Below are positions 44,055-53,890 of a stretch of 64,000 nucleotides of DNA, one piece after another. The stretch's first letter is position 1. Every line of letters starts with the position of its first letter. This DNA is from Capronia americana (lineage: Eukaryota; Ascomycota; Eurotiomycetes; Chaetothyriales; Herpotrichiellaceae): contig JADWQD010000010.1 in NCBI GenBank assembly GCA_016110215.1, positions 310,001 through 374,000 of the forward strand. Direction: 5' to 3'. The notes under the pieces are model-generated. The model was not told the origin of the DNA. It did not search any database and was given only the letters and a program-made list of their open reading frames with translations. Made by a program: the position numbers and the translations under genes.

Positions 44055-45754
44055 TCATTCAACACTAAGTCCGACATGTTTGAATAAGACGGGAATGCCT
44101 TCTATTGCCCACCAGGCGATCCCAGAGTAGACAATTAGTTTCGTCACCACTTCCACATCATACCTCACCCTAGGCCTTTGTATGGTTGAGAATATTTGTT
44201 GTTCCTGTAAATCGTCCGCTGCTTGGGCATCTTGAAGACTCTGTACGTTTCCACCTGGTGATAGCACCGGTAATGGTGAAAGAGCTTCGAATCCGGTCCC
44301 CATCTGTGCTCTAAACATCTCGAGACTGCTCGATCTTTTCCTGCCCGGAGTTGTATCCTTATTTTCAAAATAGCTCCTATCCGGTGAGGGTGAAGGCGAG
44401 ACTTCTTCCTTGGTTGAACTAAGTGTTTCGGGCGCATTCAAGCTGTCCCTTCTTTTCTTGTTGCGGTATGCCAGTGTTTCGTAGGCATCAGCCTCGGATT
44501 GAGGTCCAATAGATATCGCTCTCCTGCGACGGAAGTTTGACAACAGTCCAGGAATGTCCCTTGCCTGTGGAATGATATTGTCGTCATTTGGCTGCCGTGG
44601 TATAGTCTCATACTCCGATGCCGGCATGAAGAACCGTCGCGGCAAGGTCAGACCAAGTTGCTCAATAACTCGGAAGATTGGTGGAAGAACTTTGAGTAGA
44701 GTTGGTTTCATAATGCCTCTCCACGCAAAAATGACAAGCACGCCGAGGATGATGCGAGCCACTAAAACGAGCCAACCCATCTTCTGGAGATCGAACGGAA
44801 TGGTACCCTTGGCAGGTGTTGACCAGGCGTATGATGTTCGAGCGAAATGCCACCCAGCATATTCGCAACCAATGAAGACACCGGCGAAGGAGACGCTGTC
44901 ATCAAAACACGGGCAGTCATCAGCCGGCTCGGGATGAATTCGAACCAGCACGAGGATGATCAATACAACAATCAAGACTCTTGTCATATCTCCAGTATGG
45001 AGCCAGTCATCGAATGTCTGGCCATACGCAGCTTGCACCAGGCCCAATAAGGCACCTAGGGCGCTCCCCCAAATAACGTCAAAGAAGCCGTGCATGCCAC
45101 AATAAAGCCGACCGAGAACGATAGAGATGGCATAGAAATAGGCGCTGATCTGTAGGCCAAATCTGAGGGTCGGATCCATCTCGTTGTTCGGCTGATGCAG
45201 GAAGTAAAGACAGTAAACTGCAACTGAAACAGCATTGGTGGAATGCGTCGATGGAAAGCCGTACTCCAGGGCGGCGGAACCAGACATGGTTATTCGGGTC
45301 AGGGGAGGGGACAAGGGGCGAGGGAGACATAGGAGGTCCTTGATGAAGCCGCTGAAGAAGACGCCCGAAGCTAGAACATGTACCATCCTGTCCCAAGGTC
45401 AGAATTCCAGTCCGAGCGCATATTGGCCTATACATACGCTCTTGCCAAGCGTGTATTCCCACACCAAAAGAGTATTGGCAACATGATCATGAAGAATGTG
45501 TGTGTTCCTAGATTGGCCGTAAAGGCAAAGTAGGTGTCAAGGGCACCAGACCGGAGAGTATCTTGCAGCCACGCAACATAGGGGGTCTCCCACCGCACAA
45601 TCGGGAGGAGCCGTTCTCTGAATTGGTATCGCCATGATGGGAGTCTGATCTTGTCTATAGAATGGTAAGCACCCTGCAGAGCGGTTTCATCGAGGGGCGT
45701 ACAGTGATCTAGGGACCTCAATCCGGCGTCTGGCCTATCTTTCTGCTTCTCCAT
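44055..45754 (-). CDS. long-chain-base-1-phosphate phosphatase (LCB3/YSR3 family)
   Basis: Two exons, 45438-45754 and 44055-45387, with a 50-bp GTATGT...CAG intron; 549 residues. The PAP2 superfamily motifs are complete: KDLLCLPRP (C1), GFPSTHS (C2) and GRLYCGMHGFFDV (C3, with His nucleophile and Asp). Multiple transmembrane helices surround them. The C-terminal part has a Ser-rich cytosolic loop and final hydrophobic helix IVYSGIAWWAIEGIPVLF. The family dephosphorylates dihydrosphingosine- and phytosphingosine-1-phosphate at the ER, feeding exogenous long-chain bases into ceramide synthesis. It is divergent from rho4. Confidence 0.93.
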
Positions 45755-46420
45755 TTCTTATGTGTGTGGATGTTGGCCGAGAACGCCTTCCATCGAGGTC
45801 GACTGTCGCCCAGAACAGGTGCTGACTCCTTCCAGCGCGGCATCAAGATCTAATGAAAAGGATGTAAGAAGATGTCAACTCGGCATGGCGTTCATTTCGT
45901 GCTAGAATCTCCTTGCCAGTGGTGGTCGCAGTTTCGTGGCGGTGCAGGGAATAAGTTGGAGATGCCAGTGTGCGGGCTATCTCATTTGTCGAGTCTGCTA
46001 TCGCTGCAGCTCAAGGTATCGGAGGGACTACGTGAGAAACGAGTCTTCTAACAAGGATCTTCCATGCGACAGAAGCATGTCAATACGCCACCGTGTCGCA
46101 GCTGAAGGATGCTCGATTCGCAAAAGAGGGGGCGCTGCTGCACAAAACATGTGTTTCAAGTGGGCAGTCGCAGTGTTACCTTTGGCAACCACCGTCCCGT
46201 GGGTGTAAACATTGAGGCAGGTGCGACTCCGCCGATGTCATACCTGCATCGCGGGATATTGACACGGAAATCCTCGACACACAACTTGTTTGGCCAGCAT
46301 ATGCAGATCCCACAGCTAATAGCCCGCATATAATACTGCCGCACCCGCGTAAACATAGTCTACCTCACGCGCATTACAACCACAACCATTGGCGGCTGAG
46401 CGACCTCCCACTTCACCACC
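45755..46420. promoter_or_regulatory. divergent promoter region, phosphatase and rho4
   Basis: A 666-bp spacer between opposing start codons; no separate gene. A CCACC-type context precedes the rho4 start. Confidence 0.5.
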
Positions 46421-47351
46421 ATGGCAGACACCGATCACTATTCCTCACGAACACCCACCATGTCAGAGAAGACCCCTTCATCATACATTACACCACCTTC
46501 GCCGAAGAGAAGACCGGTTCGGGCTCCCAGCACAAGGACGAGTAACGGCACGGTCAGCACAAACATGAGTTACGGCAGCATGGGGAGACTTTCGGAGGCC
46601 ACCAATATTACACAACCGCCTTCATACTCGAAGAAGTTTGTGGTGGTCGGCGACGGAGGCTGCGGGAAAACATGCCTGTTGATTAGCTATGCTCAGGGTT
46701 ATTTTCCAGAGGTAAGGAAGATGAGCACTGCGACGACCGTATGAGCGGCTGATCAAGCGTCCACAGAAATATGTCCCGACCGTGTTCGAGAACTACATTA
46801 CCCAGACCACACACAAGCCTTCAGGGAAGACGGTCGAACTTGCACTATGGGACACAGCAGGACAAGAAGAATACGACAGGCTGAGGCCACTGTCGTACCC
46901 AGAAACAGACCTTCTTTTCGTCTGCTTCGCGATTGACTGCCCCAACTCACTGGAGAATGTCATGGACAAGGTAGACGGCATACTCATCGTTCCCCAACAC
47001 GCCTACTGACTCAATTTACAGTGGTATCCTGAAGTCCTCCACTTCTGCCCGACTACACCTCTCATCCTCGTGGGCCTGAAATCCGACCTGCGGACCAAGC
47101 GAACCTGCATAGAACTCCTGCGCACCCAAGGACTCACACCTGTAACACCAGACCAAGGAGCTGCGGTCGCTCACCGAATGGGCGCCAAGTACATCGAATG
47201 CAGTGCGAAGGAGAACAAGGGTATCCAAGAGGTCTTTGACCTGGCCATCAACACCGCCATTCAGATGGAAGAAGAGAGTTACGAGGCAAAACCAGACAAG
47301 AAGGGCGTGAAAGTCAAGAAGGCCAAGAAGAGGAAGTGTGTTTTCTTATGA
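46421..47351 (+). CDS. rho4: Rho-family GTPase Rho4
   Basis: Three exons, 46421-46711, 46767-46970 and 47022-47351, give 274 residues; introns are 55 and 51 bp. An N-terminal extension of about 70 residues precedes the G domain and contains the Rho4-typical MSYGSMGRLSEATNITQPP. The nucleotide-binding motifs are present: GDGGCGKT (77-84), effector region YVPTVFENY, WDTAGQEEYDRLRPLSYP, GLKSDLR in place of NKxD as usual in Rho4, and ECSAK. The C-terminus is polybasic and ends CVFL, a CaaL box favouring geranylgeranylation and membrane anchoring. Rho4 acts in septation and cell-wall integrity in filamentous fungi. Met14 and Met49 are possible alternative starts. Confidence 0.95.
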
Positions 47352-49439
47352 GCCAGGGAACACATGAACCCTCCTTTTGCAACAAGGACATAATTTCAAT
47401 TCTCACGGCCAGAAATGTGTCTTCTCCTTGCTTGATAGTGAGGCCCAGGATGCAGCTGACTATGTATGAGGTACGCATATGGGGATGGCGTTGGATGCAA
47501 AGAAACCTGCATCATGAGGCGTTGTAACGAGACTCTGCTGTTTTCCAGGATAGACACTGCTGCTCTGGTGAGCCTTGCGGTTATTTGACACCGAGTCCGT
47601 TCAAGCAGCTGGGTAGTAAAACTGCCCAAAAGTTCAACATGTCGAACCAAAGTCGCTATCTTCTCTTAGGTCCCCTCGTCGTATCTTTCTGAGTGCTGTG
47701 GCCGGAAGATACTGTAAGGAGGTGTCTTCGTTTTCGTGCTTGCTTTGATTGTCACCACGCCATTACCTTGTGGAAAGCAAACTATTTTGATAGATGGGAC
47801 TCGGAAATCAAATCGGCTCCGAAACTCCATGGTTTTACGCTACTCCCAGGTCCACTGAGCTTAACAGTAGTGGCAGAGTGCAGGTCTAGGACAACTGTTG
47901 TTTCGAGCACATACTTGATCACAGTCCCCACTCAGTCCCCTACTCCACTTTACCTATACTACAGGCAGGGTGTTGCCGTATGGTTGGAGGAACCGCCCAT
48001 CACTACGCCCACATGACCAGCGTCTGTCGAAATGTCTAACAACGAGTACGAGTAGAGCCAGCAGATATATTGAGGAGAATATTCCCTCGCTACTTTGGCT
48101 AGCTCTGAAGCTCCTACGAAATTTTCCTTTGTTGTTGCCCTAAAGATCCCACGAAATTTCCCTCTCGTTGTTGCACTTCCTTTCCTAGCTGCGGTTGTCT
48201 CTTCGACAGGTTGAATACTCGTGCAGCAGAGTGCTCGACAGCGAGGACGACGGCATCCTCCTGCACGTCCCTGGCCGACATTCGTCCCCCGTCCCCCGAG
48301 ATACTGGTCACCCTCCATTCTGCCTTCTATCGCGTCGCTTCTCTCCCCTTCAATCTATAGGTACTAGCTCTCTCCGATGAATCCCCACGGAGACTCGGTC
48401 GAAGCGATCAGTGTCTCGTATAACGCCGCACCTTCAGCAACCTACTCCACAAATCTACCTCCCACGGCAACCAAATGGTGCAGTATCGGGGTGTGTGGAT
48501 GTCTTGCTCCAATAACAACTTCTCGCCTTGAGCATTCCTTCGAATCTTATCCCAACGGGCGTTGGTGTTGAAGCCGACCCCGACGAGAACCTTATAGGTA
48601 GCTGCGCAAGGGCACTCGCGAAGACCTGTCTTGTGCCAAATGGCGATACTCAGACGGAATGGACCTTGTTCCAAACACCAAAAACTGATTAAAACAGGTG
48701 GTTTAAGACAGATAAGTTTCTCATTCTCGGAAGTCTTTGGCAGGCAGCCTCGATCGACCTTGCGGCTGCCACATCATCGGTTCTCATCTCTGCAACCAAG
48801 TTGGGTATTGGTTAGAGACAAATGTTATTCGCATGCGAGTCCTTCGGGCGTTTTCGTGGGGTAAGTGCCACTAACTCTGGTTCGCGGGGTGAAAAGCGGC
48901 GGTTCGTTCACTTGCAGGAGGCTGTTCGTCCCGCACCGAAAATTGCGCCTTGCTTTGATGAGTATTGGGCACTCGTCTCAGATCTCAACAGGTGGTAGGG
49001 ACACCTTGGTACACAGACACCAATCATACAAATAGAGTACTTGCGCCTTGGAGCCCAGCAGTGTGCGAGGAATGCGCACTTGTGGGCAGTTGCGATGCTC
49101 AAGTACCGTGATTGTTGGGCACCAATGAGGCAGACTCGTATTCTGTCGTTACACGGGCGCAGTTCATGCACGTTTTAAGGAACTCTTTCTACCATATGTC
49201 ACAGCTTCCGTTGGCCGTTCATGGCGGGGGGTGCGAACCATAGGCTTGCGGACGTTTATTTAAGGCTGAAGGGTTGTCCATGAAGATTGCGGCTGTCAAT
49301 CCAGAGCCACCACTTGCCAGCAGACGGTCAGGTTCTCGACCGCAATTTCGTCGACTTCACGTCGAGGCACAGCTTCAGCCCCCTGAAGTCTTCGCCTTGT
49401 GCACCGATCAACGGCCCTCGTAAACCGTCCACGTGAGCA
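47352..49439. other. 2.1-kb intergenic region with a short duplicated segment
   Basis: No gene is supported. A roughly 30-bp imperfect tandem duplication lies near 48112-48179 (ACGAAATTTTCCTTTGTTGT and ACGAAATTTCCCTCTCGTTG). The right end must contain the promoter of the Cys-rich gene. Confidence 0.5.
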
Positions 49440-50388
49440 ATGGTCGGACAGGTCGAGAAAAGAGATCGCTACGATGATCTCTTGCAAGACCCGGGAGATG
49501 ATTACTTAAATCAGGTGAGTAGTGAGCCCCTGCGTTGACAGACCCACGGAGAACTATTCTCTCGTTCGTGTCGATAGCGCAAGAGCGACAAGGAGAGAGA
49601 TCTCACTTACCGTCCAAAACGACAGGATGCTGCCAACTCAGAGTCGTCGCCGGGAGCACCCAGAAAAGGCTCCATTATGGACGATACACCTCCGTCGAAC
49701 ACTTATGGTTACCCTATCAGCGGCCAAACTTACCATAATCATCTGCCTCAATCGCCCACGTCAACACCATCATCACCCTGGTCAACGATATCATCACCCT
49801 GGTCAACGATATCATCGCCTATGTTAATGACATTAACGCCTGCGACAACGATATCATCGCCCAGGTCAGCAATATCAACGCCCGTCTCAACAATATCATC
49901 TAGCCATTGTCAGACCACAACCGCTGGACAGATTCCTCGGCCTTATCAGTATCTAGATTCAGTCGGCTCTTATCAGCCTACCAGGCGACCTACTCACCAA
50001 AATAACCGAACAACAGAGCATACACGCCCGTCCACAGACGGGGACCTCAACCAAGAACAAGCGTCCGCTCATTCAAATCAGATCGTTCATTTCGCTCCCA
50101 CGAACACCGACCCCCAAGAGAACGTCCAACCTTTTCGGTCGGTAAGAAAGCACTGTTCCCTTGAGTTTGATTGAACGTGACTCATAGAAAATATAGCAAC
50201 ACGATATGTACAACACCTCAAAAAACGCGACATCAGGTGGTAGCGGCTCAGAAGCACCGGCGTATCTCAACCGCAACCGGAGAACGTGCAACCGATGTGA
50301 AGGAGGTTGTGCATGCAAGACTTCCGGTTGCTCTGGGCGAAGTTGCACCACGTGTTTACGGGGCTGCCCGTGTAGTCCTTGCCCTTAA
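49440..50388 (+). CDS. spliced cysteine-rich protein with Ser/Pro heptad repeats, unknown family
   Basis: Three exons, 49440-49514, 49578-50141 and 50197-50388, give 276 residues. Introns of 63 and 55 bp have GTGAGT and GTAAGA donors and TAG acceptors, and all junctions are phase 0. The N-terminus MVGQVEKRDRYDDLLQDPG is charged. Residues 90-131 are six 7-residue units of the form SSPWSTI. A Gln/Asn-rich linker follows. The C-terminus is a cysteine array with ten cysteines in 33 residues, beginning CNRCEGGCAC and repeating CTTCLRGCPC. A TAA at 50386 ends the frame, yet the same frame continues with eight more cysteines to 50478. No signal peptide is seen, so a cytosolic or nuclear metal-binding role is possible but unproven. 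Convergent with the DUF6594 gene. Confidence 0.65.
49770..49895 (+). repeat. 21-bp coding minisatellite, six units
   Basis: Units encode SSPWSTI, SSPWSTI, SSPMLMT, LTPATTI, SSPRSAI and STPVSTI. The first two are identical at the DNA level; later ones diverge but keep register. Confidence 0.9.
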
Positions 50389-50478
50389 TGTACTCCACAA
50401 ATATGTGCTTGTGGCGCAGATTGCACTCGACAAAATTGTCCTATGTGTACACGACGCTGCCGGTGCCGTCATCCCTGA
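50389..50478 (+). other. in-frame cysteine-array continuation after TAA
   Basis: These 29 codons in the same frame as exon 3 encode CTPQICACGADC and then CPMCTRRCRC. The latter repeats exactly the C-x2-C-x3-C-x-C spacing of the upstream array. This may be readthrough sequence, a region reached through a 48-bp alternative intron (50372-50419, phase-neutral), or the remnant of a longer gene cut by a nonsense change. Confidence 0.6.
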
Positions 50479-50690
50479 GACCATTCTAAACGAGTCGGTC
50501 AAGTTGGTCACAAGGGCCAACAACATAGCGGAGGCCAGGCATCGGGCAGGAACGGGCAGGGATACAGAATCAGGTAGTGTTGGAGAGTGGACGCGAGCCA
50601 AGATGCGCCGCTCAAGTACATCACAGTTGGGATACAGCTGCAGGATCTTGATATCAATCGAATTTCACTCGCCAATCTTGTACTTTCTAG

Positions 50691-51851
50691 CTACGAAATG
50701 CTACCAAGAAAGACCACCAGCACCGCACAATATCTGTCAAGGTTCCTCTTAGTTCAAGTCCCGGATCCTCAATGGGGTTGCAAAAACCTAGGGCGGAAAG
50801 CACTTACGCAGCAGTCGCAGCAAACATTTCATGTCGCTTGGCATTTGTCAAACTAGCGATGGAGATATTGAAGATAACGACAAATACACCGAGGATGATG
50901 AGTCTTGAGGCGCGATCCATATCAAGGACGTACAATAGAGTAGTGGGAAGGACGAGTAAGATGATTGTGGCAAGGTTAACGATGACTTTGACCAAGACAT
51001 CCCATCTTTCGCTTGAATAGCAGGTTGTACTCGGGTCTTTCGACTTTGCTCTGGTCTCCTTTGAGGTCAAGAGTCGCTGTGCAGCTGAACCTTTAGTATT
51101 GTTGCTGCAATTCTTTGACAACCAAGGACGTTGCAGTTTGGTGACGTACCTTTTTCAAAGAGTCTGGCAGTATGTGGAGGAGACAGTCCGTCAAAGGACC
51201 TAGCCAAATGTCTGCTTGCTGGCCAAGAGAAAGAATATCGTCCTTGTGGTAGATGAACTGACATTCCTCCCGAGTGACCGGACGGTTGTTGCGGACCCAG
51301 TCGAAGAACGAGCGGAACTCCCGCATGCTGGGTTTGCGGATGGCTGACACGAACTTTTGTCGTTCGAGGAGATTATCATAATCCTTGAGCCTTGAATTGA
51401 TCTCCACCATTATCGCCTTTCTCTCGCTGGTATCTTGGTGCCAGGCCTGGTCTTCGTCAAAGCGCTTGCTTATGAGCCTATTTGGATCTGTTCTGCCATG
51501 CTCGCTGTCCAGAATCCTCAATTCGTCCTCTAGAACTTGTAGCTCGTCTTGGAGATGGAAGAGCGCACGACAACGGAGCCAACCGAAGCGTCTGAAGAGT
51601 AACGTGTCCACGTCACTGTTAGCGTATGCTGCCAGCTGTGGATAGCCTGGAGGATAATCTTCTAGGCGTTGCGAGATGAAGTGCTCGTAGCGGTCGTCGT
51701 GCCATCTTCCGCGACTGAGGCAGCTCGCGAACGGGTTGTGATATCGGTTGGCGCTGCCATCAGAGCGGCGCCATGATCTTTCTTTCCCAGACGCTCCTCC
51801 TTCCGGGTCAACTTGTGGGACGCCGGGACGACTGGCGTCTGCAGGCGCCAT
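50691..51851 (-). CDS. DUF6594-family membrane protein
   Basis: Three exons on the minus strand, 51150-51851, 50808-51076 and 50691-50733, give 337 residues. The first intron (73 bp) has a TACTAA-like branch point; the second (74 bp) ends TTGACAG. The N-terminal part has the family signature YPQLAAYANSDVDTLLFRRFGWLRCRALFHLQDELQ, followed by a helical region with conserved charged residues. Two or three C-terminal transmembrane segments follow (VIVNLATIILLVLPTTLLYVL, RLIILGVFVVIFNISIA and a short last one). DUF6594 proteins are widespread and expanded in Pezizomycotina; their function is unknown. Confidence 0.85.
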
Positions 51852-53167
51852 TCGGGCTTGTTGAATGCCAGAAGGTTCGCCCTGGAGCCCTCGTAGTCCT
51901 ACTGATGTAAGTTAGTTTCAAGAAGGAACAACACAGACCGGAGATCAGGCTGAGCATCAGGAGCGTAAGTGCCCCGCTCTCTGTGTCACGTTTGGTGCGG
52001 GTGCCTGCTCAACAGCCTGAAGCGCATTGGTCATGGTATGTGGTTTGCTTTCGGTACAGTACGACTTCACGCACAACGCGAGTGACGGAAATCCGTGCGT
52101 CGCTATGGCTATCCTATGACCGTGGCTAGCCTTAGGATAGCGTCACCAAGTCCATCAGGGCATTCCGACTGCAACTCGCGAACGAAGTTGAAAATACCCA
52201 ATACTGTGGAGAATGACGGCAGCCAATATCTGCTCTACGGGGCCATTGAAATAGGACTAACCTTCACGCAACAGCAGAGCCTGACCGTCTCGGTGCGGTG
52301 CACGCCACCAACCCTGCCAGCCTAACCGACACACCTGGTGGGCAGAGCTTCGCACCAAACACCTTCGGGCTCAGAGGATGGACTACTCACTACCTAGGTG
52401 GTCGGGTAAAAGGAGCCGGAGGCATACGGTACACAGATATTCCAGTCTTTCGATAGGTAGCAACGATCATGTATCATGCTCTTGTCACCACTGTTGGAGA
52501 TTCAGAGCGAACCAGCCTTGAAATCCTAATCTGAGCCTAACGAGTCAGGTTCGACAAGCAGTTTTTCCTCTTAGATGTCTTTGACGAACCCCGGCTATGT
52601 ACCAGCCAAGAGGATTTGCCAGCACGTCTTGATAACATTCGACTTATCGCTTGGGATCCGTCTGAGGCTTGATTTCTGGTGAGATATCAGATCCGCACCC
52701 TCGATTCCGGTGGCTACTGGGAGTGCAGGACCCGATGATGCAGAAGTCGATGAATTTTTCGTGCCCCCATCCACTGACACCTTCCATACTCTCGTCCACT
52801 CTCGTTTGGAAAGGTAGACTGCAAACCCTCCAGCAGGCTCCGAGTTCTTTATACCATGTATTGAGACCGTTAACATAGGAACGTTGAGGGCGGAAGGCAG
52901 ATACGCAGGAACTGACCCCAAATCTGTACAGTCTGCGTCTGCTGTTTAGCAAGTTCCCAGCTTAACTGAACTCTCAAGATTCGAGAGGCCACCGAGTCTC
53001 TGGCCAAATGGCGGAATGTGCTCAGGTCTGAAAACGGAATCGGACTTCGGAGAGGGCAAGATCCGCCGCTGAGTAGTGCCGGCAGTCCGCCATTCAGTAG
53101 TGTGGATAGTCCGCACTGAGATAGAATGCTCGTCGCGTTGATGAGACCGGCCCAGCAACCAGCTCTC
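51852..53167. other. 1.3-kb intergenic region, nothing recognised
   Basis: No ORF or splice chain with family character on either strand. Small inverted and direct duplications occur near 53060-53110 (CCGCCGCTGAGTAGTG and CCGCCATTCAGTAGTG). Confidence 0.45.
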
Positions 53168-53890
53168 TCATCTCCCCGATGCGCCTGCCTCGCCCTCATG
53201 GTTCCCATTCTTGCCCGCCGCATCTGCTGCATGATTGTGATTGTGATTGTGATTGTTCGTGCTGTTCGAAGTCTCCTCTTCCGACCGTCCCATCACGGTT
53301 TCGAATTGACTCCACAGAGCTTCGACGCTGGAGAACTCGTTCCCTATCTATGTGTCTCTCACATGTCAATCACACAGAAATGGAAGCCACGAGGTGCATG
53401 CCATGACGCTGCACGAAGGAGGACGAGGACGAGGACGCGTCGGGGTATGAAGAGCAAAGTAATGTACGTACCTCGATGATCCCTTCGAGGCTCCGATTCA
53501 ACGCGTTGATCTGCGCGAGGACTTGTTCCAGGGACTGTACGCGGGGGCCCGAAGTCAGTAGACGGTCCGTCAAAATCGTCGTGTTGGTAGACGTGTGCAT
53601 GACATATGAGAGCTTGTACTCTGTAGCGTACAGTGTGGAAGGAGACGCCGCAGAAAGGGGGGATGTCTTGTTTCGGATTCTTAACTCGCCAGCCATGCAT
53701 CCATAACACGAAAGGTGATATGAGGCGATACCTCCGTATGTCTGCAGGGCGTGTATGAAGATAGATTGTCTAGACTCACCTCTCCGATCTCACCTACCAG
53801 TGCGGCTCGGCGGAGTCCAAATTCGCTGTGCTGATGGGTCGCCGCAGACGCGGACGCGTCGGTGGCTACGTTGCTATTCGAAGTTGACAT
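53168..53890 (-). CDS. dad1: DASH complex subunit Dad1
   Basis: Three exons on the minus strand, 53780-53890, 53468-53534 and 53168-53343, give 117 residues. The diagnostic core is assembled across introns: LRRAALVGEIGE, then SLEQVLAQINALNRSLEGIIEV, then NEFSSVEALWSQFETVMG. Dad1 is a small helical subunit of the outer-kinetochore DASH/Dam1 ring, which couples chromosomes to spindle microtubules and is fungus-specific. Introns are long for this locus (245 and 124 bp). The second must use a GTACAT donor four bases after a better-looking GTACGT to stay in frame; the junction codon then reads Arg where relatives have Gly. The C-terminus has an Asn-His repeat. This gene is easily missed by simple ORF scanning. 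Confidence 0.85.
53233..53256 (+). repeat. (GATTGT)4 hexanucleotide repeat
   Basis: Four perfect copies on the plus strand encode the alternating Asn-His run of Dad1 on the minus strand. Confidence 0.93.
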
